A DNA stretch of 33,723 nucleotides from Candidatus Iainarchaeum sp. (GCA_016198125.1 JACQJG010000010.1:1-33723); one strand, 5' to 3'; shown: positions 26,012 to 32,849, counted from the stretch's first letter. Numbers and translations are program-made. Notes: generated by a model from the letters alone, not told the origin.

Positions 26012-26896
26012 TTAGCCCTTGTAATTGGAGAGGGACTTTGCCCGTGCTTCTACCTGCTTTAAGAGGGTGGGTGCAACAAGCGTTTTTCCTTTTCCATACG
26101 CGTCCACGCGCGCGGCAATGGAAATCTTTCCCGCAAGAAAGCGCGCCATCTTGCCGCGTTTTTTGGAAGGAAACTTTTTCACCAACGGGAATTGAAAAAT
26201 AAGCCCATGCTTGGGAGGCTTGGCATGCTCCTTCAGGTGCGCAAACAACGCCTTTTCGGCGCCCAGCACTTGAACAGCCGAAGAAGGCATGAAGGCCAAC
26301 CGTTCAAGCCCGCCTGCGGCGCGCAATAATTTTGCGGCAAGCATGCCACCTAACAATTGGTGCAGGTTTGGAACCAATTCTTTGCACTCGGATTCAATGA
26401 ACGCGCCCAATTCCCTGCGCTGGGCGGAAACAGACAGGCACAACTTGGCCGCGGATTTCAGGGCATACGCCTCCTTTGAATTTAATAGAGCGCCTGCGGA
26501 TTCCCCGGCCTTGCATGCAATCTCCTTGGCAAGCAGGGCGTTGGCATACAAGGGCAAAATGTTTTGCTCGGAAAACGTGTCTCTACTGGTAAGCTGGGCC
26601 ACGAGTTTTATACACGTTTCAGGGTCGCGCACCAATAATTTGAGTTCAGGAAAATGAAACGCGTGCCACTCCAAGACCTGCTCGGCAAGCAAATTAAACA
26701 CGCTTTCCAGGTCCTCTGCAAGCGCGGCCGCACGCACCACGTGCAAGTCCCTGCTTGCAAGTTTCAAGGCGACCTGCTTCTTGGCCTTGCGCATCAACTC
26801 CTCGCGCAACAGTTCTACACGCGGGCGTTTGAATCCAGCACCCATCCCCCTGTGCTTTATGCTTTCCTTCCCGCGCATGTTTCCTTTGAATCGCAT
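26012..26896 (-). CDS. nop5: Nop5 (NOP56/58-family C/D-box RNP core protein) lacking the N-terminal domain
   Basis: This 294-residue protein has the coiled-coil and NOP domains of archaeal Nop5. Residues about 45-90 match the start of the coiled coil (RDLHVVRAAALAEDLE, then WHAFHFPEL). The NOP domain runs from PNLHQLLGGMLAAKLLRAAGG through AFMPSSAVQVLGAEKALFAH and PPKHGLIFQFPLV to GKMARFLAGKISIAARVDAY. It binds guide RNA and L7Ae. The usual 110-130-residue N-terminal domain, which docks fibrillarin, is absent: only about 30 basic residues precede the coiled coil. A shared TATA box at 26919-26927 fixes the start at the ATG at 26894-26896 and leaves no room upstream for a missing domain. Confidence 0.88.
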   Translation of the reverse strand: MRFKGNMRGKESIKHRGMGAGFKRPRVELLREELMRKAKKQVALKLASRDLHVVRAAALAEDLESVFNLLAEQVLEWHAFHFPELKLLVRDPETCIKLVAQLTSRDTFSEQNILPLYANALLAKEIACKAGESAGALLNSKEAYALKSAAKLCLSVSAQRRELGAFIESECKELVPNLHQLLGGMLAAKLLRAAGGLERLAFMPSSAVQVLGAEKALFAHLKEHAKPPKHGLIFQFPLVKKFPSKKRGKMARFLAGKISIAARVDAYGKGKTLVAPTLLKQVEARAKSLSNYKG

Positions 26897-26918
26897 GCAA
26901 CGAAAATAGGAGAAACTC

Positions 26919-26927
26919 ATTTAAAAA
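26919..26927. promoter_or_regulatory. bidirectional TATA box shared by nop5 and glyS
   Basis: ATTTAAAAA contains the self-complementary TTTAAA. Its centre (26923) is 27 bases from the nop5 ATG on the minus strand (26896) and 27 bases from the glyS ATG on the plus strand (26950). Both genes would be leaderless. Confidence 0.65.
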
Positions 26928-26949
26928 GGCTCGTAGTGACATTTAACGT

Positions 26950-28464
26950 ATGTCCCTGGAAGACCTGAACAACCTGGCCCTGCGCAGAAGCCTGTATTAT
27001 CCCGCGGCTGAAATTTACGCCAACGCCCCCGGAGGCTTTTTGGACTATGGTCCCCTGGGCTTGAAAATCAGGAACCAGATCGTGAACGCATGGCGACAGC
27101 AATTTGTTGAAAAGGAAGGTTTCATGGAAGTGGACGGCGCACAAATACTGCCCGAACCTGTTTTTCAGGCCTCCGGACACATTCAAAATTTCAACGATCC
27201 CCTGGTGCAATGCACGAAATGCCACTCTGTATACCGCGCGGACAAGCTGTTGGAAGAGAGACTTGAAAAAAACATTCCGGAAAGCACGCCGGTAAAAGAA
27301 CTGCACAAACTGATTGAAAAGGAAAAAATCCAATGCGCCAAGTGCAAGGGCAAGCTGGGCGAAGTAAAATCATTCAACATGATGATGGCGCTCAAAATCG
27401 GCGCCACGGGAACGCAGAACGCGTACCTGCGACCTGAAACGTGCCAAACCATTTTCCTCAACTTTGACCGGTTGTATAAAACGATGCGCACTCCGTTACC
27501 CCTTGGAATTTCCCAGGTTGGAAAAAGCTTCCGCAACGAAATCGCGCCGCGCAACGCGCTTTTAAGGGCACGGGAATTCTATCAAATGGAAACAGAAATC
27601 TTCTTCAACCCCCAGCGTATAAGCGAAGCAAAAAACTGGGAAAGTGTGAAAAAGTACCCTTTGCAATTAATGCTGCACACCGGCAAGAAAAAAGACACGG
27701 TCATGCCTGTTGCATGCGCGGATGCCGTGCAGGAAAAAATTGTAAGCGGAAAACTTGTTGCGTATGTGCTTGCGCGCGTGCAGCAATGGTATGAATACCT
27801 GGGCATTCCACGGGAAAAACTGCGTTTCCGCGAACTTGAAAAGGACGCGCGCGCGTTTTATGCAGCGGAAACATGGGACTTTGAAGTGGAAACCTCCCAG
27901 GGCTGGCTGGAATTGTGCGCGTGCAATTACCGCACGGATTATGACCTGAAACGCCATGCTGAATACAGCAAAAAAGACCTGCGCGTGAAAGAAGAAGGCT
28001 CCAAAGAAGCATTCATTCCCCACGTGTTTGAAGTGTCCATGGGATTGGACAGGCTGTTTTTCACGGTTTTGGATTTGGGGTTGAAAACAAAAAAACGCGG
28101 GCCTGAAGAACGCACGTACCTGGACATAAAACCCTTCCTTGCCCCCTACCTTGTGGCTGTATTCCCCTTGGTGAACAAAGACGGGTTGCCTGAAAAAGCC
28201 CATGAAATCTACGATGAACTCCGCACGCGCTCGCTGGATGCGTTCTTTGATTCAACAGGAAGCATTGGCAAGCGGTACGCGCGCGTGGATGAAATCGGCG
28301 CGCCCTTTGCAATCACCATAGATCATCAAACACTCAAAGACCAGACAGTAACCTTGCGCGAACGCAATTCACTCCAGCAAAAACGCGTACCTGTATTTGA
28401 ATTGCACAGGAAATTGTGGGATTTGAAAACCGAACGCGCGGCATTTGAAAGTATCAAGGAGTGA
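26950..28464 (+). CDS. glyS: glycyl-tRNA synthetase (dimeric, archaeal/eukaryotic type)
   Basis: This 504-residue class II synthetase attaches glycine to tRNA-Gly. The N-terminus (LALRRSLYYPAAEIYANAPG, GFLDYGPLG) is the standard entry of alpha2 GlyRS. Zinc-knuckle cysteines CTKC (88-91) and CAKC (129-132) flank an insertion. Class II motif 2 is visible as GKSFRNEIAPR, and motif 3 near EVSMGLDRLFF. The C-terminal anticodon-binding domain begins near APYLVAVFPLV and contains TGSIGKRYARVDEIGAPFAITID. It is divergent from nop5 and leads a two-gene operon with a small basic protein. Confidence 0.95.
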   Translation: MSLEDLNNLALRRSLYYPAAEIYANAPGGFLDYGPLGLKIRNQIVNAWRQQFVEKEGFMEVDGAQILPEPVFQASGHIQNFNDPLVQCTKCHSVYRADKLLEERLEKNIPESTPVKELHKLIEKEKIQCAKCKGKLGEVKSFNMMMALKIGATGTQNAYLRPETCQTIFLNFDRLYKTMRTPLPLGISQVGKSFRNEIAPRNALLRAREFYQMETEIFFNPQRISEAKNWESVKKYPLQLMLHTGKKKDTVMPVACADAVQEKIVSGKLVAYVLARVQQWYEYLGIPREKLRFRELEKDARAFYAAETWDFEVETSQGWLELCACNYRTDYDLKRHAEYSKKDLRVKEEGSKEAFIPHVFEVSMGLDRLFFTVLDLGLKTKKRGPEERTYLDIKPFLAPYLVAVFPLVNKDGLPEKAHEIYDELRTRSLDAFFDSTGSIGKRYARVDEIGAPFAITIDHQTLKDQTVTLRERNSLQQKRVPVFELHRKLWDLKTERAAFESIKE

Positions 28465-28473
28465 ATTGAATTC

Positions 28474-28887
28474 ATGCCCAACCCGCGAAAGCCAAGAAAA
28501 AAGGCTGCGCCTGTCCAAACCCCCCTTAAACTTGGAAACGTGGTTCTCACCCCGTATCACCAGACGCGGTTCACTGTAACCGAAGCAGACAACAATGAAC
28601 TGCGCGTCTCTGCATTGGAAACCTCCCGCGCGTTAATCCTTGAACGCATTGAGTCCACGCTTCCAAGGAACCGCATGCACGAAGGCATTCAATTAATACT
28701 CAAACGTGCCAAGCATTTTGCCCAAGGCAAACAGGTAGTGTTATTCAAACCCAAGCTTGCCACTACCACCGGGAGGCGCATTGCACGCACGGCTATTTTG
28801 CGTTATGGCCTAACGCCTTCCACGCTTTCCGGAAAAATATTTGCAAGGCGCATGCAAGGCGCGCGCAAAAAACGCGGGCCCAAGTAA
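28474..28887 (+). CDS. small basic protein of unknown function
   Basis: This 137-residue protein is rich in Arg and Lys at both ends (MPNPRKPRKKAAP and GARKKRGPK), with a mixed alpha/beta middle (LGNVVLTPYHQTRFTVTEAD). Nucleic-acid or ribosome binding is plausible from charge alone. It starts 10 bases after glyS. GGAGTGA in the last codons of glyS is a ribosome binding site, so it is translated from the same mRNA. I recognise no family. Confidence 0.65.
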   Translation: MPNPRKPRKKAAPVQTPLKLGNVVLTPYHQTRFTVTEADNNELRVSALETSRALILERIESTLPRNRMHEGIQLILKRAKHFAQGKQVVLFKPKLATTTGRRIARTAILRYGLTPSTLSGKIFARRMQGARKKRGPK

Positions 28888-28958
28888 AAGGGTTAAAAAA
28901 CCGCTCTTGGGAAAAAGCACTCAAGCATTACTTTAGCGGAATTTGCCCTTCAGTTAAG

Positions 28959-28966
28959 TATATAAT
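28959..28966 (+). promoter_or_regulatory. TATA box of tRNA-Thr
   Basis: TATATAAT lies about 29 bases before the first base of the tRNA at 28992. It should also drive the downstream homing endonuclease gene. Confidence 0.6.
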
Positions 28967-28991
28967 GGCTTTTGCAAGGAGTTTCCATGTT

Positions 28992-29068
28992 GCCCACGTA
29001 GCTCAGCCTGGTCTAAGAGCACGAGTTTCGTAAACTCGGGGCCGAGGGTTCAAATCCCTCCGTGGGCT
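28992..29068 (+). tRNA. tRNA-Thr(CGT), complete and intronless
   Basis: Acceptor GCCCACG pairs perfectly with CGTGGGC. The D stem is GCTC/GAGC, the anticodon arm CGAGT-TTCGTAA-ACTCG with anticodon CGT, and the T arm GAGGG-TTCAAAT-CCCTC. The discriminator is T, as expected for archaeal tRNA-Thr. CCA is not encoded. One base after the discriminator an endonuclease ORF begins, and the 3' half of the tRNA is repeated with changes at 30087-30125. Confidence 0.93.
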
Positions 29069-29069
29069 T
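29031..29069 (+). repeat. tRNA-Thr 3' half, left copy of a direct repeat
   Basis: This is the segment from anticodon-loop base 36 to just past the discriminator. It is repeated 1056 bases downstream at 30087-30125. GAGGGTTCAAATCCCTC is identical in both copies, with scattered changes on each side. Confidence 0.75.
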
Positions 29070-30089
29070 ATGGAGAACCGGGTTTTTATTGGCGGAATTG
29101 ATGAAACAAAGCTCTTTTTTGAACAGGCAAAAAGATACGGTGATTTTAAAACGTGGAAAGCCCTCTGGACGTTTTTGGAGGTTGGCCGCGGAAGCTTTTG
29201 GAATATGTACATTGGAAAAACAAGTATCCCAAAAAATATTTTCCTAAAACTTTGCAAATTTCTTCCAAAAGAACACCAAAAAAGATACAACCATGTTGCT
29301 GTGGTTAAAGATGGAAACTGGGGCAGAAAAAAAGGCGGGCGGACGACTTATTCCAAGCACCCTGAAATATTTGAATTAGGAAGAAAAATGCCAAGAAAAT
29401 CAAATAACATGTTAGGGCAGAGAAGATTTAATTTTGACCAGCCACTTTCAAGCGATTTATGTGAGTTTCTTGGGGCGTTTGCAGGAGATGGGTTCACCAA
29501 CAAATATGGCCGCCACTTTCATACAGGATTCTCCGGAGACAACCGGTATGATATGGATTATTACAACACCAAAATACTACCTATTGCAAAAAGATTGTTC
29601 AATATTAATTCGGCTTATGTTAGAAAAAAGGGAAATGGAATGTGGGTTAATTTCCATTCCAAAGACCTATTTGAGCTGTTGACTAAACGATTTGGTATGC
29701 CTGCTGGAGTGAAGTTCGACAAGGTAACTATCCCCACAGAGATTATGAAAGATAGAATAGAGTACAAAACTGCATTTGTTCGAGGAATATTGGATACAGA
29801 TGGTTGCGTCTTTTTCGACAATCGAAAAACATACAAAACACCTTACTTCAGAATTGATATTACAATGTTCAATATTCCTATATTGGTTCAAATTAACCAA
29901 ATTCTAACCGAACTTGGAGTCCATTCAAAAGTTCTTGGAAATGGGAAACACTTACAGGTTACTTCAAAGAAAGACGTTGAAAAATTCCTTCGCATTATCG
30001 GATCTTCCAACGAACGACACATCTCCAAAATAGAGAAAAAGTGCCCTAATTTTAGACAATGGAATCCTGCATTCAACCCGCCTTCTTAA
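29070..30089 (+). CDS. LAGLIDADG homing endonuclease
   Basis: This 339-residue protein has two LAGLIDADG helices: LGAFAGDG near 134-141 (in LCEFLGAFAGDGF) and RGILDTDG near 237-244. It is thus a monomeric enzyme with two metal-binding acidic residues. The N-terminal 65 residues look like a helix-turn-helix domain (FKTWKALWTFLEVGRGSFW). The ORF exactly fills the space between the tRNA-Thr gene and a second copy of its 3' half. It starts one base after the tRNA and ends inside the repeat, where its TAA is the repeat's first bases. It is AT-richer than its neighbours, as expected of a mobile gene. No ribosome binding site precedes it. Its target is probably tRNA-gene DNA (inference). Confidence 0.88.
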   Translation: MENRVFIGGIDETKLFFEQAKRYGDFKTWKALWTFLEVGRGSFWNMYIGKTSIPKNIFLKLCKFLPKEHQKRYNHVAVVKDGNWGRKKGGRTTYSKHPEIFELGRKMPRKSNNMLGQRRFNFDQPLSSDLCEFLGAFAGDGFTNKYGRHFHTGFSGDNRYDMDYYNTKILPIAKRLFNINSAYVRKKGNGMWVNFHSKDLFELLTKRFGMPAGVKFDKVTIPTEIMKDRIEYKTAFVRGILDTDGCVFFDNRKTYKTPYFRIDITMFNIPILVQINQILTELGVHSKVLGNGKHLQVTSKKDVEKFLRIIGSSNERHISKIEKKCPNFRQWNPAFNPPS

Positions 30090-30125
30090 ATCCGTGGTCG
30101 AGGGTTCAAATCCCTCTATGGGCTT
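30087..30125 (+). pseudogene. displaced 3' half of a tRNA-Thr-like gene
   Basis: TAAATCCGTGGTCGAGGG continues into the identical T arm and then TATGGGC plus T. Its acceptor strand TATGGGC would need GCCCATA, so it does not match the 5' half at 28992. Its anticodon strand ATCCG also differs. It therefore comes from another tRNA-Thr version and has no 5' half here. Confidence 0.7.
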
Positions 30126-30190
30126 TGACTGGCAGGAAATCTCCTGGGCATTTCAATAACAATTAATAACAAGCGGCCCTTACAACGTGC

Positions 30191-30607
30191 ATGCAACACA
30201 CAGAATGGCTGCCCTTAGCGGTTTTGCTTGTGGGCGCGGCATTGGTGCTCGCGTTTGGGCCTTTTGCAAAGAACCCCATTAACTCCTACGAAGAATGCAT
30301 TGGCGCCGGGCATGCAAGCCTGAGAACCTACCCTGCTTCGTGTGAAACCCCTGAAGGACTTACCTTCTGGCAGGGCCTTGGGGACGCGACCATTGACTCT
30401 TATACTGAATGCGCCGCGGCTGGAAACGCCATCATCAAAACACTACCCCCTATATGCCGAATGCCTGATGGCACAGAGTTCAGGCAACTCAATGACTTTG
30501 GGGGAAGCATTGACTCGTTCGAAGAATGCGCCGCCGCTTATGGGGTTATCAAAACCCTTCCACCCCAATGCAAAACCCCGGACGGAAAAACATTTATCGG
30601 AACGTAA
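30191..30607 (+). CDS. membrane-anchored protein with three two-cysteine repeats
   Basis: This 138-residue protein has one membrane helix (about 7-23) and then three tandem repeats at about 30-59, 68-97 and 107-135. The consensus is I-x-S-[YF]-x-E-C-x-A-A-[GY]-x-x-I-K-T-x-P-P-x-C-x-x-P-D-G-x-x-F, seen for example in SFEECAAAYGVIKTLPPQC. Each repeat has one early and one late cysteine, probably forming a disulfide outside the cell. Similar repeats occur singly in many small envelope proteins of bacteria and archaea, but the function is not established. A TATA-like AATTAATAAC at 30161-30170 suggests a leaderless mRNA. Confidence 0.72.
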   Translation: MQHTEWLPLAVLLVGAALVLAFGPFAKNPINSYEECIGAGHASLRTYPASCETPEGLTFWQGLGDATIDSYTECAAAGNAIIKTLPPICRMPDGTEFRQLNDFGGSIDSFEECAAAYGVIKTLPPQCKTPDGKTFIGT

Positions 30608-30649
30608 ATCGGTTTTGCCTTCCACTCAAACGCCAGGCTTTCCCACAGG

Positions 30650-30656
30650 TTTATAG
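30650..30656 (+). promoter_or_regulatory. TATA box of the PRTase-like gene
   Basis: TTTATAG is centred 27 bases before the ATG at 30680. It favours that ATG over the out-of-frame ATG at 30676. Confidence 0.5.
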
Positions 30657-30679
30657 CCTCCTTTGAAGGAATTGAATGC

Positions 30680-31390
30680 ATGCCTTTGCCGTTAAGAAAA
30701 AGACGTTTCAGGAAACCCGTTAAAAGACACTTGTTTTGGGTGGGAGCCGCACGCGCCCAGCGCAGAAGCATTGCATCCAATCCAAAAAAATACCAGTCCA
30801 TTTTTGCAGGGGCCCAGGCCATTCACGCGCTCCCGCGCATTCCACACTCACGTATGATTTTCATTGGAAGAGGCATGCGGCCGCTCTTTGAAACCATACG
30901 GGGATTGAATGAAATCCAGCCATTACACCCAAGAAAATACTTCCGCTATTTCATTGCATGGAACAGTAATCCGTCCGCCTTGAAAGTAAACCAAGAACAT
31001 GCGGCCCTGCTTGCACGACAACTCCAGGCCTGCAAGATTGTTGCAAAAGAAACAAACACGTATTTTATAGTGGACTCCCCGGCATTTGGCACTACTTTTA
31101 GAACCCTGCGCGCGGCCATCAAAATGATTCAGCCCCGTGCAAGAGTGCTGTTCCTCAGTTACCGTGGAAGCCCGCAAAAACTGGATTACCCAACCCTGAG
31201 AATCATCCGTAACGGGATTGGAGCATCGGATGACGTTCCACGGCCCACTGAAAAAAAGCATACAGGAAAAATACGCCCAAGGCTCTTTTCAGAAGAACAA
31301 GCTGACAGGGACGAGTATCTCTCCTTTCAAAAGACTTTGCAGGAGTTTCTCAGTTCCAAGCAAAAGAAACAACCCAACGGGCATTCCTGA
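30680..31390 (+). CDS. phosphoribosyltransferase-like protein
   Basis: This 236-residue soluble protein has a basic N-terminus (MPLPLRKRRFRKPVKRH). A beta strand with glycine loop (MIFIGRGMRPLFETIRGL, about 59-76) is followed about 90 residues later by TYFIVDSPAFGTTFRTLRAA. The second element resembles the PRPP-binding loop of type I phosphoribosyltransferases (hydrophobic strand, Asp, then GxT). The first resembles the preceding loop that binds pyrophosphate. The usual second Asp of the DD pair is Ser, so the enzyme may be divergent or non-catalytic. The C-terminus is charged and probably disordered. A link to nucleotide salvage is possible but unproven. Confidence 0.45.
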   Translation: MPLPLRKRRFRKPVKRHLFWVGAARAQRRSIASNPKKYQSIFAGAQAIHALPRIPHSRMIFIGRGMRPLFETIRGLNEIQPLHPRKYFRYFIAWNSNPSALKVNQEHAALLARQLQACKIVAKETNTYFIVDSPAFGTTFRTLRAAIKMIQPRARVLFLSYRGSPQKLDYPTLRIIRNGIGASDDVPRPTEKKHTGKIRPRLFSEEQADRDEYLSFQKTLQEFLSSKQKKQPNGHS

Positions 31391-31415
31391 AAAAATATGC
31401 AACGCCCGCCAAACG

Positions 31416-31916
31416 TCACTTGACAACCACTAAATTGGTCATGCCCCGGCGCTTGCGTTCAATGGCCCCCTTGGATTCCAGTTTGTCCAAGACACGGGAC
31501 AATTTGACTTTTGAAAAACCCGTGGAACGGATCAAATCGCTTTGAAACAGCGAACCATGGGCATCCACCATTTTCTGCCATACGGCTTGTTCGTCGCTTT
31601 CCAGCAGGGACGCATCAAAAGAAGGTTTTAATGCAACGGCTTCAGGTTCAAGAGCTTCGTGTTGAAGTGTATTTTTTTCCTTTCCACCGGTAAGCACAAA
31701 GTAAACGCCCATTCCAAATGCAATAAAAGAAACGCCAAAAGCCGTAATGAAATACCATGAAACGGCCTCATTGTGCGCGGGACACTGGGACATGTCCAAA
31801 TTCTCTTCCGTATAATACTGGCACAAGGCCAGGCCCTGCGCGTCGGTGTTGGCCTTGAGCGCGCCCAACGCGGCACCCAACACAATGGCGCTCAAGATGA
31901 GCACGATTCCAAGCAT
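31416..31916 (-). CDS. membrane-anchored winged-helix transcription regulator with two extracytoplasmic cysteines
   Basis: The protein has 166 residues from the ATG at 31914-31916. Two membrane helices (about 1-22 and 52-75) bracket a short loop holding C32 and C45 (LCQYYTEENLDMSQC). A cytoplasmic linker leads to a winged helix-turn-helix at about 106-166 (SDLIRSTGFSKVKLSRVLDK, then KGAIERKRRGMTNLVVVK), of the MarR/ArsR-like kind common in archaeal membrane-bound regulators. Both termini should be cytoplasmic and the cysteine loop outside. A TATA box lies at 31964-31971. A GTG start 13 codons upstream is possible but too close to it. It is divergent from the three cysteine-rich membrane protein genes, whose promoter carries a perfect palindrome, a natural target. 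Confidence 0.72.
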   Translation of the reverse strand: MLGIVLILSAIVLGAALGALKANTDAQGLALCQYYTEENLDMSQCPAHNEAVSWYFITAFGVSFIAFGMGVYFVLTGGKEKNTLQHEALEPEAVALKPSFDASLLESDEQAVWQKMVDAHGSLFQSDLIRSTGFSKVKLSRVLDKLESKGAIERKRRGMTNLVVVK

Positions 31917-31963
31917 GCGCGACTGAAACAAAGATGCCCCCAATAAATTACCCACAAACCCTC

Positions 31964-31971
31964 TTTATAAA
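31964..31971 (-). promoter_or_regulatory. TATA box of the membrane-anchored regulator gene
   Basis: TTTATAAA is a perfect palindromic TATA box. Transcription should start near 31940, leaving a leader of about 25 bases before the ATG at 31916. Confidence 0.6.
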
Positions 31972-32008
31972 CCCCTCTCTTTTCACGAGTAAAACGCCTT
32001 TAAAGCCT

Positions 32009-32022
32009 TGAAACTAGTTTCA
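32009..32022. promoter_or_regulatory. perfect 14-bp palindrome, candidate operator
   Basis: TGAAACTAGTTTCA is fully self-complementary. It ends eight bases before the TATA box of the cysteine-rich operon, in the divergent region between that operon and the winged-helix regulator. This position suits activator or repressor control. Confidence 0.6.
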
Positions 32023-32030
32023 CCAGTACG

Positions 32031-32038
32031 TATAAAGG
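32031..32038 (+). promoter_or_regulatory. TATA box of the cysteine-rich membrane protein operon
   Basis: TATAAAGG is centred about 26 bases before position 32061, where the predicted transcript would begin exactly on the ATG of an 18-codon leader ORF. Confidence 0.65.
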
Positions 32039-32060
32039 CCGTTGCACGGGCATTGATTGC

Positions 32061-32117
32061 ATGAACAAACAAAAACAAAAATCCTGCCTACATGGCAGGA
32101 ATTGGAGGCGCGTGTAA
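32061..32117 (+). CDS. possible 18-residue leader peptide
   Basis: The ORF MNKQKQKSCLHGRNWRRV starts at the predicted transcription start, so it would be leaderless. Its TAA overlaps the ATG of the next gene (TAATG at 32115-32119). The hairpin at 32082-32100 lies inside it. The arrangement suggests translational coupling or an attenuator-like leader. Confidence 0.4.
   Translation: MNKQKQKSCLHGRNWRRV
32082..32100 (+). promoter_or_regulatory. RNA hairpin in the leader of the cysteine-rich operon
   Basis: TCCTGCC-TACAT-GGCAGGA forms a perfect 7-bp stem with a 5-base loop. It ends three bases before the GGAGG ribosome site of the first main gene, close enough to affect its accessibility. Confidence 0.5.
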
Positions 32118-32848
32118 TGAATGCTGAATGGTTAAACAAGTTATCCGTATGGCTGGTGGCACTGGCACTGGCTTTTTCGGTTATAAATTTTCTCCAGTTG
32201 TCAACGATTTCCGGAATGATAGGAAGCAACAGTCAGGGAACCGGCTCGCTTATCACAGGTCTTGCAGTTACCCCAAATTCCGGACAAACCCTGCCCACCC
32301 AAACAGGAAACACTGGGAAGACCCCGGTTACGGCCTCGTTTGAAGGATTGCCCAAAGGCGTTCCAGCCATTTATGGTGCTGAGTTAGGGGTAAGCTTTGA
32401 TGACGTAAGCGTGAAAAACCCGCAAAATGCCGATGCGACCATTAAAAAACTGGCCGTACTCGACCAGCAAATCACGTTGAGCGGAGCAGACTTGGAACGG
32501 TACAAAACCATTGCATTGCAGATCAGCTGCGAATATTGCTGCGGTGCCCCCTCCATTATCTTTGACAACGGTGACCCTGCTTGCGGGTGCGCGCACAGTT
32601 ATGCCATGCGCGGTCTCGCCAAATACCTCATAACAAAACATGGAATCGAATACTCGGATGACCAAATTCTTGAAGAAATGGCAAAGTGGAAAACGCTTTT
32701 CTTCCCCGATGTAATGGCCCAAAAAGCCCAGGTCATGAGTGCAAAAGGAATTGAATTCAATTACATCAACCTGGCGTCCAACAAGTACCGGGGCCTTGAA
32801 AACGAAGCGCAAAGCAATGGAAGCGGCGGAATGGTTGGAGGGTGTTAA
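32117..32848 (+). CDS. single-pass membrane protein with extracytoplasmic cysteine cluster and MVGGC tail
   Basis: The protein has 243 residues. A short cytoplasmic N-terminus and one membrane helix (about 10-28) are followed by a Gly/Thr/Ser linker (35-75) and a compact domain. The domain holds C138, C141, C142, C156, C158 and H160 (CEYCC then ACGCAH), followed by a helix AMRGLAKYL and an aromatic stretch KWKTLFFP. The protein ends in MVGGC. Six or more thiols outside the membrane suggest metal or cofactor binding or thiol exchange. The cluster is loosely reminiscent of PCYCGC-type envelope proteins. I chose the ATG at 32117 because GGAGGCG lies six bases before it. The frame is open from a TTG at 32057. 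It is the first of three tightly linked genes. Confidence 0.75.
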   Translation: MNAEWLNKLSVWLVALALAFSVINFLQLSTISGMIGSNSQGTGSLITGLAVTPNSGQTLPTQTGNTGKTPVTASFEGLPKGVPAIYGAELGVSFDDVSVKNPQNADATIKKLAVLDQQITLSGADLERYKTIALQISCEYCCGAPSIIFDNGDPACGCAHSYAMRGLAKYLITKHGIEYSDDQILEEMAKWKTLFFPDVMAQKAQVMSAKGIEFNYINLASNKYRGLENEAQSNGSGGMVGGC

Positions 32849-32849
32849 A

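Larger units (their letters stand above)
29031..30125 (+). mobile_element. putative homing element bounded by tRNA-Thr 3'-half repeats
   Basis: The direct repeats (29031-29069 and 30087-30125) enclose only the endonuclease gene. This resembles tRNA-targeted integration in which the element restores the tRNA end and displaces the old one, or a relic of an intron at tRNA position 37/38. No integrase gene is present. Confidence 0.6.

Noticed and set aside
32057-32116. TTG start for the first cysteine-rich membrane protein, adding 20 residues.
   Set aside because: The ATG at 32117 has a good GGAGG site at correct distance. The TTG lies upstream of the predicted transcription start.
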